From NCBI RefSeq assembly GCF_018917865.1, contig NZ_JAHLPM010000012.1, positions 78,308-142,307 of the forward strand: a DNA stretch of 64,000 bases, given 5' to 3'. The stretch comes from Tissierella simiarum. Lineage in GTDB: Bacteria > Bacillota > Clostridia > Tissierellales > Tissierellaceae. The notes beneath the pieces are model-generated. The model worked only from the letters and a program-made list of their open reading frames with translations, ran no database searches and was not told where the DNA came from. How positions within the stretch are numbered: position 1 is the stretch's first letter; each line of letters begins with the position of its first letter. Below are positions 7,932 through 16,012 of the stretch, piece by piece. The translations under genes were made by a program, and so were the position numbers.

Positions 7932-8756
7932 ATGATTTGTGAATTAAATAAAAGCCAATTTTATAGATGTAACGACATTGTAAAACAAAGCAGGAATATT
8001 GAAGGTAAGGCAATTATAGCAGGCATTAATCCTGGAAGAATTTTTGTTGATGATCTTAAGACACCAAAAACGGCTATGATTTGGCAGGGAAATTTAGATG
8101 GTTTCATTTTTATTGGTGATTCAAGAAATGATTCATTTAACAAGGAAATTAATAATTATATTAATAAAGTAATCAAGCCACAAGCAAAAGCACTTGGTAT
8201 GGAATGGTTTGAATGTATAAGTGACAATCCAAATTGGTATTTAACTTTCGAAGACGAAATTTTTAGTGATAGGAAGTTAAGTTCATGGGATCAGTATGTT
8301 TATTCTTTGACCTTACATGATTTTAAATCCGTTAAAAAACCTGAGATTGATCAACAATATATAGTGAAAAAGATATCGCCTGATATATTAAACGATAAAA
8401 AACTTCAAAACTTAGGATTTTTAGAATCAAAGATAAAAGAATTCTGGGAAAGCCAAAACGATTTTTTTGAGAATGGATTCGGATATTGTATTCTACATAA
8501 TAATTCAATTGTCAGTATATGTATGACAGGATTTCGTTACAAAGAAATTCATGGAATTGATATTGAAACTGTTAAATTACATCGAGGAAAAAATTTAGCT
8601 CAATACGTCGCATATTCATTTGTAGAGAATTGTTTTGTTAATGGATTTACACCTTATTGGGATTGTATGGAAGTGAATTATCCATCTAATGCAGTTGCGA
8701 AAAGACTAGGTTTTAAAAGAAAATTTGAATATAAGGGATATGAGTTTGAATTATAA
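7932..8756 (+). CDS. ZmaR-like GNAT acetyltransferase
   Basis: A 274-residue protein of the GNAT subfamily typified by the zwittermicin A resistance acetyltransferase ZmaR. The N-terminal part carries NPGRIFVDDLKTPKTAMIW and DGFIFIGDSRND. The C-terminal GNAT core has VKLHRGKNLAQYVAYSFVEN (acetyl-CoA loop) and NYPSNAVAKRLGFKR. An antibiotic-modifying role is plausible by family, but not all relatives are resistance enzymes. The start has AGGAAGGGG upstream. It is followed by attC-like element E, the best-formed one in the window. Confidence 0.75.
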   Translation: MICELNKSQFYRCNDIVKQSRNIEGKAIIAGINPGRIFVDDLKTPKTAMIWQGNLDGFIFIGDSRNDSFNKEINNYINKVIKPQAKALGMEWFECISDNPNWYLTFEDEIFSDRKLSSWDQYVYSLTLHDFKSVKKPEIDQQYIVKKISPDILNDKKLQNLGFLESKIKEFWESQNDFFENGFGYCILHNNSIVSICMTGFRYKEIHGIDIETVKLHRGKNLAQYVAYSFVENCFVNGFTPYWDCMEVNYPSNAVAKRLGFKRKFEYKGYEFEL

Positions 8757-8792
8757 GATGACTTGAAGGCATTTCAAAAAAGGTGCTGTATC

Positions 8793-8849
8793 CTATAACA
8801 AATTGTTTACGTATCGGGGGATACGTTGTGAGCACAGAAACGTTAGGTG
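8793..8849 (+). repeat. attC-like site (element E), 57 bp
   Basis: The layout is CTATAAC (8793-8799), spacer, then ACGTATC-GGGG-GATACGT as a perfect 7-bp hairpin, then a spacer, then GTTAGGT (8842-8848). The right box fits GTTRRRY exactly. The left box CTATAAC is one base off RYYYAAC in its centre. The total length of about 57 bp equals that of classic short integron attC sites (59-base elements). It separates a GNAT gene from a YdcF gene. Confidence 0.65.
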
Positions 8850-8879
8850 CAATAGCTAAAGAAAATGGAGGTTATAAAA

Positions 8880-9440
8880 ATGAGTTATCCATTTGATTGT
8901 ATAAGTGAACTAGTTTTTATAGAAACAGGAATAAAGACTGCAGATATAATTTTAGTACCAGGAGGAAGCCACCAACAATTAATGGAAAAGGCATCGGAAT
9001 TATATAAGCAAGGATTAGCACCCTATGTATTGCCGAGTGGACATTTTAATCCTAAAATACCAGAGTATAGCTTAGAATGGGAATTTCTAAAATCAACAGG
9101 AGTAAAATTAGATATACCAGAAGAAAAGATACTAAAAGAAGATCAAGCAAGACATACCTTTGAGAATGCTGAATTTTCATGGAAAGTAATAAAAGAAAAT
9201 AATTTATTAGTAAAAAAGGTTATCTTGGTTTGTAAGGCATATCATTCAAGACGTGCATTATTAACATACCAATCAGTATTTCCAAAGGAGATAGAATTTT
9301 TTGTTGCATGTGTTCCAGATAAAAGAGAAATTAGAAAAGATAATTGGTTCTTAGATGAAGAAAAAATTAGAATCGTTATGGGTAAAGTCGTAAAAATAGG
9401 TAAATACTTTGAGCCGTATATTAAAAGGTTTCAGGAGTGA
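8880..9440 (+). CDS. YdcF/ElyC family protein (DUF218)
   Basis: A 186-residue DUF218 protein. The family hallmarks are IILVPGG at the start of the fold, the HTFENAEFS segment, and KVILVCKAYHSRRALLTYQ, whose conserved His-x-x-Arg lies in the putative active site. Function is poorly known; relatives are linked to envelope and lipid-carrier biology. The ATG at 8880 has AATGGAGG eight bases upstream. A remnant of a second copy of this gene lies at 18942-19010. Confidence 0.8.
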   Translation: MSYPFDCISELVFIETGIKTADIILVPGGSHQQLMEKASELYKQGLAPYVLPSGHFNPKIPEYSLEWEFLKSTGVKLDIPEEKILKEDQARHTFENAEFSWKVIKENNLLVKKVILVCKAYHSRRALLTYQSVFPKEIEFFVACVPDKREIRKDNWFLDEEKIRIVMGKVVKIGKYFEPYIKRFQE

Positions 9441-9443
9441 GAG

Positions 9444-9514
9444 ATAAAAACTGATGCTGCTCAATTGTAGAAAATATAGAAATAAGAGAAATTTATATTT
9501 TCATGAGAATTCTA
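9444..9514 (+). repeat. duplicated leader segment (copy at 20221-20300)
   Basis: AAACTGATGCTGCTCAATTG and the following ~50 bp match 20227-20300 (TCTGATGCTACTCAATTATA, then AAATATAG, TTATATTTTC and TTATTGA). Here it precedes the promoter of a MerR-family gene. At 20.2 kb the promoter part is degenerate and a different gene follows. Confidence 0.6.
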
Positions 9515-9545
9515 TTGACTTTGACGTCGTGTCGTACCTTATACT
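9515..9545 (+). promoter_or_regulatory. MerR-type promoter with 19-bp spacer
   Basis: TTGACT (-35, 9515-9520) and TATACT (-10, 9540-9545) are separated by 19 bp, an over-long spacer characteristic of MerR-family operators. The spacer contains GACGTCGTGTCGT, a partial dyad. It lies about 27 bp upstream of the MerR-family gene, so autoregulation is the natural reading. Confidence 0.7.
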
Positions 9546-9572
9546 TATTTATTAAGTAAGGAGGAATTTATT

Positions 9573-10565
9573 ATGGAATTAAAAACAATTAGTCAAGTTT
9601 CAAATGCCTTTAAGATTTCTACAAGAACACTTCGATATTATGAAGAAATAGGGCTTTTATCCAGTTCTAAAAAAGATGGATATGCATATCGTAGTTATGA
9701 TGAGGAGGCAATTTTACGTTTACAACAAATTATCATCTTGAGAAAGTTGCGTATTCCATTAAAACAAATTGGTGATATATTGAATAATGAAGATGTTGTT
9801 CAAGCAATTGAAGTATTTAAGCAAAATATAACTAATTTAGAAAATGAAATAACTGCATTATCAACAATCAAAGTGATTCTAAATCGTCTTATTGAAATTT
9901 TACAGAAGAAGACCAACCTTAAATTGAAACTTGGCATATTAAGTGATGATTATATACTTGATGCAATTGATTCCTTATCCTTACAAAAAATTAGTTTTAG
10001 GGAGGAAAAGTCAATGGAAGATTTAAACAAGGCAGCAGAAAGTTTATCAACACTTAAAAATATTAGGATTGTTCATTTACCACCATTTACAGTAGCTACA
10101 AGCCATTATATTGGTGAAAATCCTGAGGAAAATGCAGAAAAACAGTTAGGAGATTTTATAAAAACAAGCAATCTATATGAAATTAAACCAGATGCTCGCG
10201 TATTTGGATTTAATCACCCATGTCCATCTAATGATAGACCTGACTATGGATATGAATTTTGGATCACAATTCCTGAAGATATGGAAGTACCAGCCCCTCT
10301 TAAGAAAAAATATTTTAACGGTGGGCTATATGCAGCACATATGATTACTTTTGGAAACTTTCATGAATGGGAATGGCTATCAAATTGGGTTAATGTCAAC
10401 AATCCTAAATATGAGGCAAATTACGCTGATGATGGTGGAGAATGTATGGCAGGTATGCTAGAGGAATCTCTTAATTATCTATATCGTTATAATCGCAATT
10501 GGTCACAAAATGATGAACATCAACTTGATTTATTGTTTCCAATAAAATTAAAAGAACAAAAATAG
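9573..10565 (+). CDS. MerR family regulator with GyrI-like effector domain
   Basis: A 330-residue transcription factor. Residues 1-70 form a MerR winged helix (RTLRYYEEIGLLSSSKK, AYRSYDEEAILRLQQI), then a coiled-coil dimerisation helix (about 80-115). From about 160 there is a GyrI-like effector-binding domain (FTVATSHYIGENPEE, YGYEFWITIPEDM). Such proteins bind hydrophobic drugs or antibiotics and untwist the long-spacer promoter. The 19-bp promoter in front supports self-control. No regulated neighbour is obvious. A decayed, internally deleted paralogue lies at 21405-21632. Confidence 0.85.
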   Translation: MELKTISQVSNAFKISTRTLRYYEEIGLLSSSKKDGYAYRSYDEEAILRLQQIIILRKLRIPLKQIGDILNNEDVVQAIEVFKQNITNLENEITALSTIKVILNRLIEILQKKTNLKLKLGILSDDYILDAIDSLSLQKISFREEKSMEDLNKAAESLSTLKNIRIVHLPPFTVATSHYIGENPEENAEKQLGDFIKTSNLYEIKPDARVFGFNHPCPSNDRPDYGYEFWITIPEDMEVPAPLKKKYFNGGLYAAHMITFGNFHEWEWLSNWVNVNNPKYEANYADDGGECMAGMLEESLNYLYRYNRNWSQNDEHQLDLLFPIKLKEQK

Positions 10566-10570
10566 AATAT

Positions 10571-10591
10571 GAGGGAGGCATCTACTCCCTC
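10571..10591 (+). terminator. hairpin after the MerR gene
   Basis: GAGGGAG and CTCCCTC form a perfect 7-bp stem with a 7-base loop directly after the stop codon. The following sequence is GTTATACTATT, without a true T-run, so it would be a weak intrinsic terminator. Confidence 0.5.
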
Positions 10592-10635
10592 GTTATACTA
10601 TTGTATATTCGAAAATAAATTTTAGGAGGACAAAG

Positions 10636-11319
10636 ATGAAACACTCATTTAATATAATAATGCCGGATTATGATAAAAATAGTAGAGTTTTTATTGAATT
10701 ACCTTTCAATGTATGGGACTTATTTAATAAAAAAGGTGCAATGAAGGTTAAGGGAAGTATAAATAACGTACCCTATGAATGTGCCCTTATTCCAAGAGGA
10801 AATGGCATTTATTTATTTCCGATAAACAAAAAAATAATACAGAAGGCAAGGGCAAGTGTTGGAGACACCTTGAATGTAACTATGGAGTTAGCTGATAATA
10901 ATAAAAATGAAGATAACAAACAAAAAGTTAATGAAGTAAAGAAATATAGAAAAATTGAATCAATAAATTATATGCAGCAACCTAATAGTAAAGCCTGTGG
11001 ACAAGCATGTATTGCTATGCTTGCAGGAGTAAATATTGAAGAAGTGATAAAGGTTATGCATACTAAAGGATCAACAACTATTGGACAACTAATTGAGGCT
11101 TTAGATTACTATGAAATAAGACATTCTGAACGCAATAAGAGAATTTCTAAGAAAAATCCAAATTATTCAGAAACATGTATTTTAACAGTTCATATGCCAA
11201 ACTATAGTCATTGGGTTCTATATTTTAAAGGTAAATTTTATGATCCAGAATTTGGAGTGCTTGAAGAGTGTCATCCAGATGGTAAAATAACTTCATATTT
11301 GGAAATATACTTAGAGTGA
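10636..11319 (+). CDS. DUF1905 domain fused to a C39-like cysteine peptidase domain
   Basis: A 227-residue two-domain protein. Residues 1-85 match the DUF1905 small beta-barrel (VFIELPFNVWDLFNKKGAMK, RGNGIYLFPINKK). From about 115 a papain-like/C39 fold follows, with a Cys motif SKACGQACIAMLAG, a His motif YSHWVLYFKGK and an Asp in YDPEFG. This order of Cys, His and Asp is that of C39-type peptidases, so it may be active. The combination is unusual; a second DUF1905 fusion, to a nitroreductase, is at 49485. Start behind AGGAGGAC. Confidence 0.7.
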   Translation: MKHSFNIIMPDYDKNSRVFIELPFNVWDLFNKKGAMKVKGSINNVPYECALIPRGNGIYLFPINKKIIQKARASVGDTLNVTMELADNNKNEDNKQKVNEVKKYRKIESINYMQQPNSKACGQACIAMLAGVNIEEVIKVMHTKGSTTIGQLIEALDYYEIRHSERNKRISKKNPNYSETCILTVHMPNYSHWVLYFKGKFYDPEFGVLEECHPDGKITSYLEIYLE

Positions 11320-11450
11320 AAAAATTGATAGATGATAAAAAATAGTAAAAGATTGTAAGATAAATAATAAAGAAGGTAGGCATAGAAATATCTTTAAGCC
11401 AAAATAATGTTATATCTTAGAGTAAAGAATGATTAAGTATCGAAAGATAA

Positions 11451-11509
11451 GTTAACTCGTTGTGCTAGTTAAAAATTATAAATAGAAAAACTCTAGTCAT
11501 TATGTTAAC
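11451..11509 (+). repeat. left ~60-bp inverted repeat
   Basis: This segment is bounded by GTTAAC at both ends and contains GTTGTGCTAGTTAA and TTATAAATAGAAAAAC. Its reverse complement matches 15107-15171 (GTTAACATAAT, GTTTTTCTATTTATAA and TTAACTAGCACAACG are shared). The pair faces each other across 3.6 kb. It lies just upstream of an IS982-like transposase start, so it is probably the terminal region of that element. Confidence 0.75.
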
Positions 11510-11552
11510 CTATCAATAAAAACGCCAAATAATTACGATAGGAGGAAAACAT

Positions 11553-11690
11553 ATGCTAGAGCTTAATAAATATTCTATCAATAAGATTGAAGATTTAAAA
11601 GACTTTATTACTGTAGTACTTGTTATTATTGATGATATTTACCATGAAATGACTCCAACACATATTAAAGAACGCCGTAATATCAACAAT
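11553..11690 (+). pseudogene. IS982-like transposase, N-terminal fragment
   Basis: ATG behind a strong AGGAGG starts a frame reading DFITVVLVIIDDIYHEMTPT and HIKERRNI, the typical opening of IS982-family transposases. The similarity breaks off after about 45 codons and a stop follows. No DDE core is present. It gives the family assignment for the flanking inverted repeats. Confidence 0.6.
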
Positions 11691-12103
11691 CTGATATGTG
11701 CTATATTATTTCTTATTTGATAACTAACATTTTTGTTTAAAGTTTCTTCATTTAAAGCCATTTTCATAATCTGTGAAAAATTAATATTTTTATTTCTATC
11801 TTTTTTCCTAACCTTATCAATTGCTTTTTTAAAAGTAATACTCTTTCCATTTACCCATGTTTTTAACATATGGATATCCTTTGATTCATTTACTTTCATG
11901 TCTATTTTTGTACTTACTTTATTGTTTGATAGAACGTAGCAGGTTAAGTGAAATTATGGTATTATTATTGATAATATAAGTTTTTATAATTATGATATTT
12001 TGATATTGATTATCATAGTAGTCAGTTCACAAGTACATAAGTTTTATGATGTATGGGGGGCTTGCTAGAGTAAGACTTTAAAAGTATATTGGAGTGTAAT
12101 TCT
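11691..12103. other. gap with an unassigned minus-strand reading frame
   Basis: On the minus strand, 11899 down to about 11700, an open frame starts MKVNESKDIHMLKTWV and continues for about 65 codons before running into the inverted transposase remnant. It has no convincing ribosome binding site and I do not recognise it. It may be a fragment of another inserted gene. The rest of the gap shows nothing further. Confidence 0.25.
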
Positions 12104-12814
12104 ATGTATTATTGGAATCAAGATAATTTTAAAGGACTAAAAGATATTGCTGAAAGATATAGTGCTAAAAATGATTATGAAGCTTTTGCAAATTATTGTT
12201 TTTTAAAAGAAAAGGGTTTAAGAAAACAAGCTCATATAGCTATTGAAGATTTTATATCATTAACCAAACGTAAGAGTATAGAAGAACAGAGGGAAATTGC
12301 GAGAGAACTTGTTTCTTTAAGTTATTTCAATAAAGATGTCCATCAACTTATACCTCATCAACTTCATCAGTTCTTGATTGTAATACTCAAAGACTGGGCT
12401 GAAAAGGAAACTGGTGATGTAAATCCTTATCGTTGGCTTGGTTATCTCTGTAGAGATTTGGATTTCTATGAAAAAGCCATTATAATTAGTCCAACAGATG
12501 AGATTTCAATCATTGAGTTAGCTAAGGGGACATTGAATAATGTTGATTATCAAACACATCATTTATCTGAGACAAGGTTTATAGGTGAGATTGAAGATGC
12601 TAGAATCTCTTTAGAAAGTGCGTGTAAGCTTATTGAGAAGCTAGAGCCAGGACAGATTAGAGATAGTTTGCACGAAAGGTATAATTATTTCAAGAGACTC
12701 ATTGATACATGGGAGGAATACAAAAAAGAACAACGTGAAACATCCTTTCCGGAATGGTGCAAAACCAAAGGGGAAAATTTTAATTTCTGGACAATCGTGT
12801 ATTATAATAAATGA
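12104..12814 (+). CDS. uncharacterised protein, immunity-like neighbourhood
   Basis: About 236 residues, largely helical by composition, with a run YYWNQDNFKGLKDIAERYS at the start and YRWLGYLCRDLDFYEKAI in the middle. TTGGAGTG precedes ATG 12104. I do not recognise a named family. The helical repeats and the FYEKAI...DEISIIEL segment hint at TPR-like packing. It is followed within 27 bp by the next gene and then by a SUKH protein, so the three may be one operon. Such clusters often hold immunity proteins against contact or secreted toxins; that is inference. Confidence 0.55.
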   Translation: MYYWNQDNFKGLKDIAERYSAKNDYEAFANYCFLKEKGLRKQAHIAIEDFISLTKRKSIEEQREIARELVSLSYFNKDVHQLIPHQLHQFLIVILKDWAEKETGDVNPYRWLGYLCRDLDFYEKAIIISPTDEISIIELAKGTLNNVDYQTHHLSETRFIGEIEDARISLESACKLIEKLEPGQIRDSLHERYNYFKRLIDTWEEYKKEQRETSFPEWCKTKGENFNFWTIVYYNK

Positions 12815-12841
12815 CTACTAGGGTTTTAAAAGGAGGGCAAT

Positions 12842-13597
12842 GTGAACTGGGAACGACCATATTATAAGAAAAGCTATAATCCATTTGTATTTTTTGTAGT
12901 GTTTGGAGTAACGAACGACAACCTGAAGATATCTCGTTCAAAGCACAGAGTTGAAGAAATCCCTAAAGGGCTTGAGATACAAAAATATTCTAAATATGAG
13001 CATAAAGAGTATATTGAAGGATTCTACCAAGATTATTTAGGTAAGTATTTAGAAGAAAAATCAGGAGATTTATATAAAAATGTCTCTGGCGCTGAACATT
13101 GCTTAGTGATTAGGGGCGAAATAGAAGATGATTTTACACTTAGCTATATAAGGAATATTATAGGCATAATTCAATGTTTGTGTGAAGAAGGTGCGATTGC
13201 GGTTCTTGATTTGCAAACATTTAATTGGTATAGCGATAGTGAATGGGGGAGCATTTTCTTTAATAATGATGAATTTAATCCTTTTCACCATGTTGTAATA
13301 TTATGTTCACAGATAGATGATAAAAATTATTGGTTGCATACCAGAGGAATGAGAAAGTTCGGCAGACCAGATATCAGCGTTATTAATGTTTTGAAGGATG
13401 ACATTAAACCGTCATCACATGTTATCAATCAGATTATACATTATCAAGCATATGGTGCAATAATGTCAGAACACGTTAAAATTAATATTCAAGAACATAA
13501 CTATACGATTGATGGAACTTATACAGAGGACTTCGAAAATTATGATTTTAACAATGCCTTTTATGTGTTTGATTGGAGTAAGGTGAAGCAAAACTAA
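12842..13597 (+). CDS. uncharacterised protein in the immunity-like block
   Basis: 251 residues from GTG 12842, which has AGGAGG six bases upstream. It has no signal peptide or membrane segment. A distinctive stretch is WLHTRGMRKFGRPDISV near residue 165, and AIAVLDLQTFNWYSDSEW lies in the middle. I recall similar motifs in DUF4261-type proteins but cannot confirm the family. It sits between an unknown helical protein and a SUKH protein in the same orientation with short gaps, suggesting a shared transcript. Confidence 0.55.
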   Translation: MNWERPYYKKSYNPFVFFVVFGVTNDNLKISRSKHRVEEIPKGLEIQKYSKYEHKEYIEGFYQDYLGKYLEEKSGDLYKNVSGAEHCLVIRGEIEDDFTLSYIRNIIGIIQCLCEEGAIAVLDLQTFNWYSDSEWGSIFFNNDEFNPFHHVVILCSQIDDKNYWLHTRGMRKFGRPDISVINVLKDDIKPSSHVINQIIHYQAYGAIMSEHVKINIQEHNYTIDGTYTEDFENYDFNNAFYVFDWSKVKQN

Positions 13598-13655
13598 CAT
13601 TTATCATCTCAAGCATTTCTACTTCCCCGGAAACTAAATGAAAAGGAGTATAAAA

Positions 13656-15008
13656 ATGTACAATTATAGCGTTATTCTTACTAAATGGAGAGAAATACTG
13701 AAAAAAGTTAGTGATTTTGGAGGAGACGCTAGAGAGCTCATCATTGAGCCCTGCGCAACTCAACAAGAGATAGAGGATAAAGAAAAAAGCCTTGGATTTC
13801 CTTTACCTTCATCATTTAAAGAAATATTACTGCACTTTTCAAAGCATGTTGAATTTAGATGGTTTCTACCTGATAATGCAAATTTACCAAACGAATTTAA
13901 AGAAATATTCGCTGGTGAAATAGGATGGAGCTTAGATTGGATTGAAGATTTGACACCTTTTGGATTAGAAATTGAATCTCATGAATGTGTGGATTTAGAT
14001 TTAAAGCATAAATTAAAGTTTTACGATGTTGGTAATGGAGATATTTTAGCTTTTGATATGGGATCTGGAGTAGAACCAAATATAGTATATTGGAGCCATG
14101 AGGGGGAAGGGGTTTTTTATATCGCAGAATCTTTCACTTCCTACCTTAATAAGATCACTGACTTATATGGAGTAGGAAGTGAAATGTGGCAGATGCAACC
14201 TTTCGTTGACGAATACGGTATAAATTCGAATGGATCAAAAGCAAATAGATGGCGGAATTGGTTTGATACTTTTTCCTCCATTTCAATAGATGTAGCAAGA
14301 AGTGATTTGGATAGTTTGATTAAATATGTTGAGTTTCATGGGAAAATTGGTAAAGAAGAATTAAAAGCTTTAAAACACTATGAAAAAAATTTAGTGCTGG
14401 AAAAAGTCCTTGAAAGATTAAAAATAGTAGATGAGTGTCAAAAAGAAATATTAATTCAAGTTATTGGAGAGGTTTTAGGGATATTTGTTGAAGATTGGGT
14501 CAGATTGCTGTGGAAAGATACTATAGAAATCAAACCTGAGTTTAGGTCTTATCTTACATCGAGATGCTTACCGATGCAAGAAGGATTAAGTATAGTCACT
14601 TCTTATGTTGAAAGTTTATTTGCAGAAAAAGTAAAATATTATGAAGCTAGAAAGCATCTATGTTATTTTAGGAATAACAAGATAATCCAATGGATAAAGG
14701 GATATATATCAGATACCACAACAAAAGATGATTGGTATCACTTATTTGCATGCTCTCAACCAACATGGGGAGACATTAAAGAGTGGCTTATGCTTGGTGG
14801 AAAATATAGGATGATAGCTATTAACGCCTTGGAATATATGACTGACTCATGGTCTTCTACTTATATAAAAGATAATTATAAAGTTTGTAATCCGCCAACT
14901 ATAGAAGAGGCAACCAGCTTTTTGGAGGAAGAAAAAGAGAAAGAGATATTGAAATCAAAGAAGAGGGTTTTTGATAGAATTATCCAACATTTAAATTTAA
15001 TTTTATAG
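13656..15008 (+). CDS. SMI1/KNR4 (SUKH) domain protein
   Basis: About 450 residues. The first ~170 show a SUKH fold: EPCATQQEIEDKEKSLGFPL (the typical ELEAFEKxLG-like helix), LPSSFKEILLHFS, then GNGDILAFDM and EPNIVYWSHEGEG. The remaining 280 residues are helical and unrecognised. SUKH proteins commonly act as immunity proteins for polymorphic or nuclease toxins. No toxin gene is seen here, so this would be an orphan immunity gene. ATG 13656 is preceded by AAGGAG at seven bases. Confidence 0.75.
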   Translation: MYNYSVILTKWREILKKVSDFGGDARELIIEPCATQQEIEDKEKSLGFPLPSSFKEILLHFSKHVEFRWFLPDNANLPNEFKEIFAGEIGWSLDWIEDLTPFGLEIESHECVDLDLKHKLKFYDVGNGDILAFDMGSGVEPNIVYWSHEGEGVFYIAESFTSYLNKITDLYGVGSEMWQMQPFVDEYGINSNGSKANRWRNWFDTFSSISIDVARSDLDSLIKYVEFHGKIGKEELKALKHYEKNLVLEKVLERLKIVDECQKEILIQVIGEVLGIFVEDWVRLLWKDTIEIKPEFRSYLTSRCLPMQEGLSIVTSYVESLFAEKVKYYEARKHLCYFRNNKIIQWIKGYISDTTTKDDWYHLFACSQPTWGDIKEWLMLGGKYRMIAINALEYMTDSWSSTYIKDNYKVCNPPTIEEATSFLEEEKEKEILKSKKRVFDRIIQHLNLIL

Positions 15009-15106
15009 CGCTTTGTGGCTACAAATCGTATTAATATTAATTAGAGGTGTATTAGGTGCTATTAATAAGACCGAGTTCTGATTTGAAAAATAAATATAAT
15101 GAGAAC

Positions 15107-15171
15107 GTTAACATAATATGTTGGGGTTTTTCTATTTATAACTATTTTCAATTACATTAACTAGCACAACG
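15107..15171 (-). repeat. right ~60-bp inverted repeat
   Basis: GTTAACATAAT, GTTTTTCTATTTATAA and TTAACTAGCACAACG occur in the same order as in the reverse complement of 11451-11509. The right copy has a ~12-base insertion between the second and third blocks. It closes the block of three genes and is not followed by any transposase sequence. Confidence 0.75.
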
Positions 15172-15309
15172 CATTAATCTATATAATTTTAATATATTTA
15201 ATAAAGATATGGGACTGTTATTAGGAAATTAGAATTAACGTGTTAAAAGCGATGACAGTTGTTTTGCATAATATTTATTGAAGAATACAGTGACAAGGAG
15301 AGAGACTGT

Positions 15310-15957
15310 ATGTTTAGAATTTTAGCTATATTAATAGGAACCTTTTCGGGTATTTTGATTGTATTTTTTATGTTAGCTTTATTTCAACTATTGTTTGAAA
15401 AAAATAAAGTTACTGTTGGGCATAAGCTCGGAACTTATATATATACCTTTTTTGTAGTTGCTATATTAGTAGCCACTGGAGTACCCTCTTTTGATTCAAT
15501 ACATGTGGATGTGACAATTAGTTACGTACCTTTTCATAATATTATAGGAAACTTTATTCAGTATTTGCTGAACTTAATTTTATTTGCTCCCTTCGGTTTT
15601 TTGCTTCCAATGTTGTGGTCTAAGTATCAAACATCTAAGAGAACGATATTTGCTGGATTTGTTTTTTCATTGTTGATAGAGATTTCACAACTGTTTTGTT
15701 ATCGTACAACAGACATAGATGATCTGATTATGAACACTTTAGGTACAGCACTTGGTTTTATGCTCTTCACTATTCTTTCAAAGAAAAAACCTGGCCTAAT
15801 AAAAAAAGTTTGTTTAATGGAAGATATTTCTCATGATAGAATAATAAAATTGGAAGAATATATTATTTTCGGAATGATAATATTAGTTATGTTTTTTATC
15901 CAGCCATTAATTGCAAATAAAATTTGGAGTATTGTATTGAGGAGATTAAAAGTATGA
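15310..15957 (+). CDS. VanZ-like membrane protein
   Basis: A 215-residue protein of the VanZ family, named after the accessory protein in vancomycin/teicoplanin resistance clusters. Hallmarks are YLLNLILFAPFGFLLPM, the LIEISQLF segment and the acidic DIDDLIMNTLGTALGF. Four to five hydrophobic segments are visible. VanZ proteins lower teicoplanin sensitivity, but most chromosomal homologues have no proven role. ATG 15310 follows AAGGAGAG. Codon 1 of a longer in-frame option at 15259 lacks a site. Confidence 0.8.
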   Translation: MFRILAILIGTFSGILIVFFMLALFQLLFEKNKVTVGHKLGTYIYTFFVVAILVATGVPSFDSIHVDVTISYVPFHNIIGNFIQYLLNLILFAPFGFLLPMLWSKYQTSKRTIFAGFVFSLLIEISQLFCYRTTDIDDLIMNTLGTALGFMLFTILSKKKPGLIKKVCLMEDISHDRIIKLEEYIIFGMIILVMFFIQPLIANKIWSIVLRRLKV

Positions 15958-16012
15958 TCTAGTTATATGTATATATTTCGTCAAAGTTAATTACAGAAAT
16001 GGAGGATATTAG

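Larger units (their letters stand above)
11451..15171. mobile_element. inverted-repeat-bounded block with three immunity-like genes
   Basis: Related ~60-bp sequences in opposite orientation mark both ends. Immediately inside the left end is the first ~45 codons of an IS982-like transposase. Inside are three + strand genes (12104, 12842, 13656), the last a SUKH protein. Either two IS copies once flanked the genes and both decayed, or one IS lost its interior to cargo. No target-site duplication is evident at the ends. The mobile nature is inferred from the paired ends and the transposase fragment. Confidence 0.5.

Noticed and set aside
11451..15171. Complete toxin-antitoxin or polymorphic toxin locus
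   Set aside because: Only immunity-like genes are visible; no toxin domain, secretion signal or C-terminal toxin module was found.
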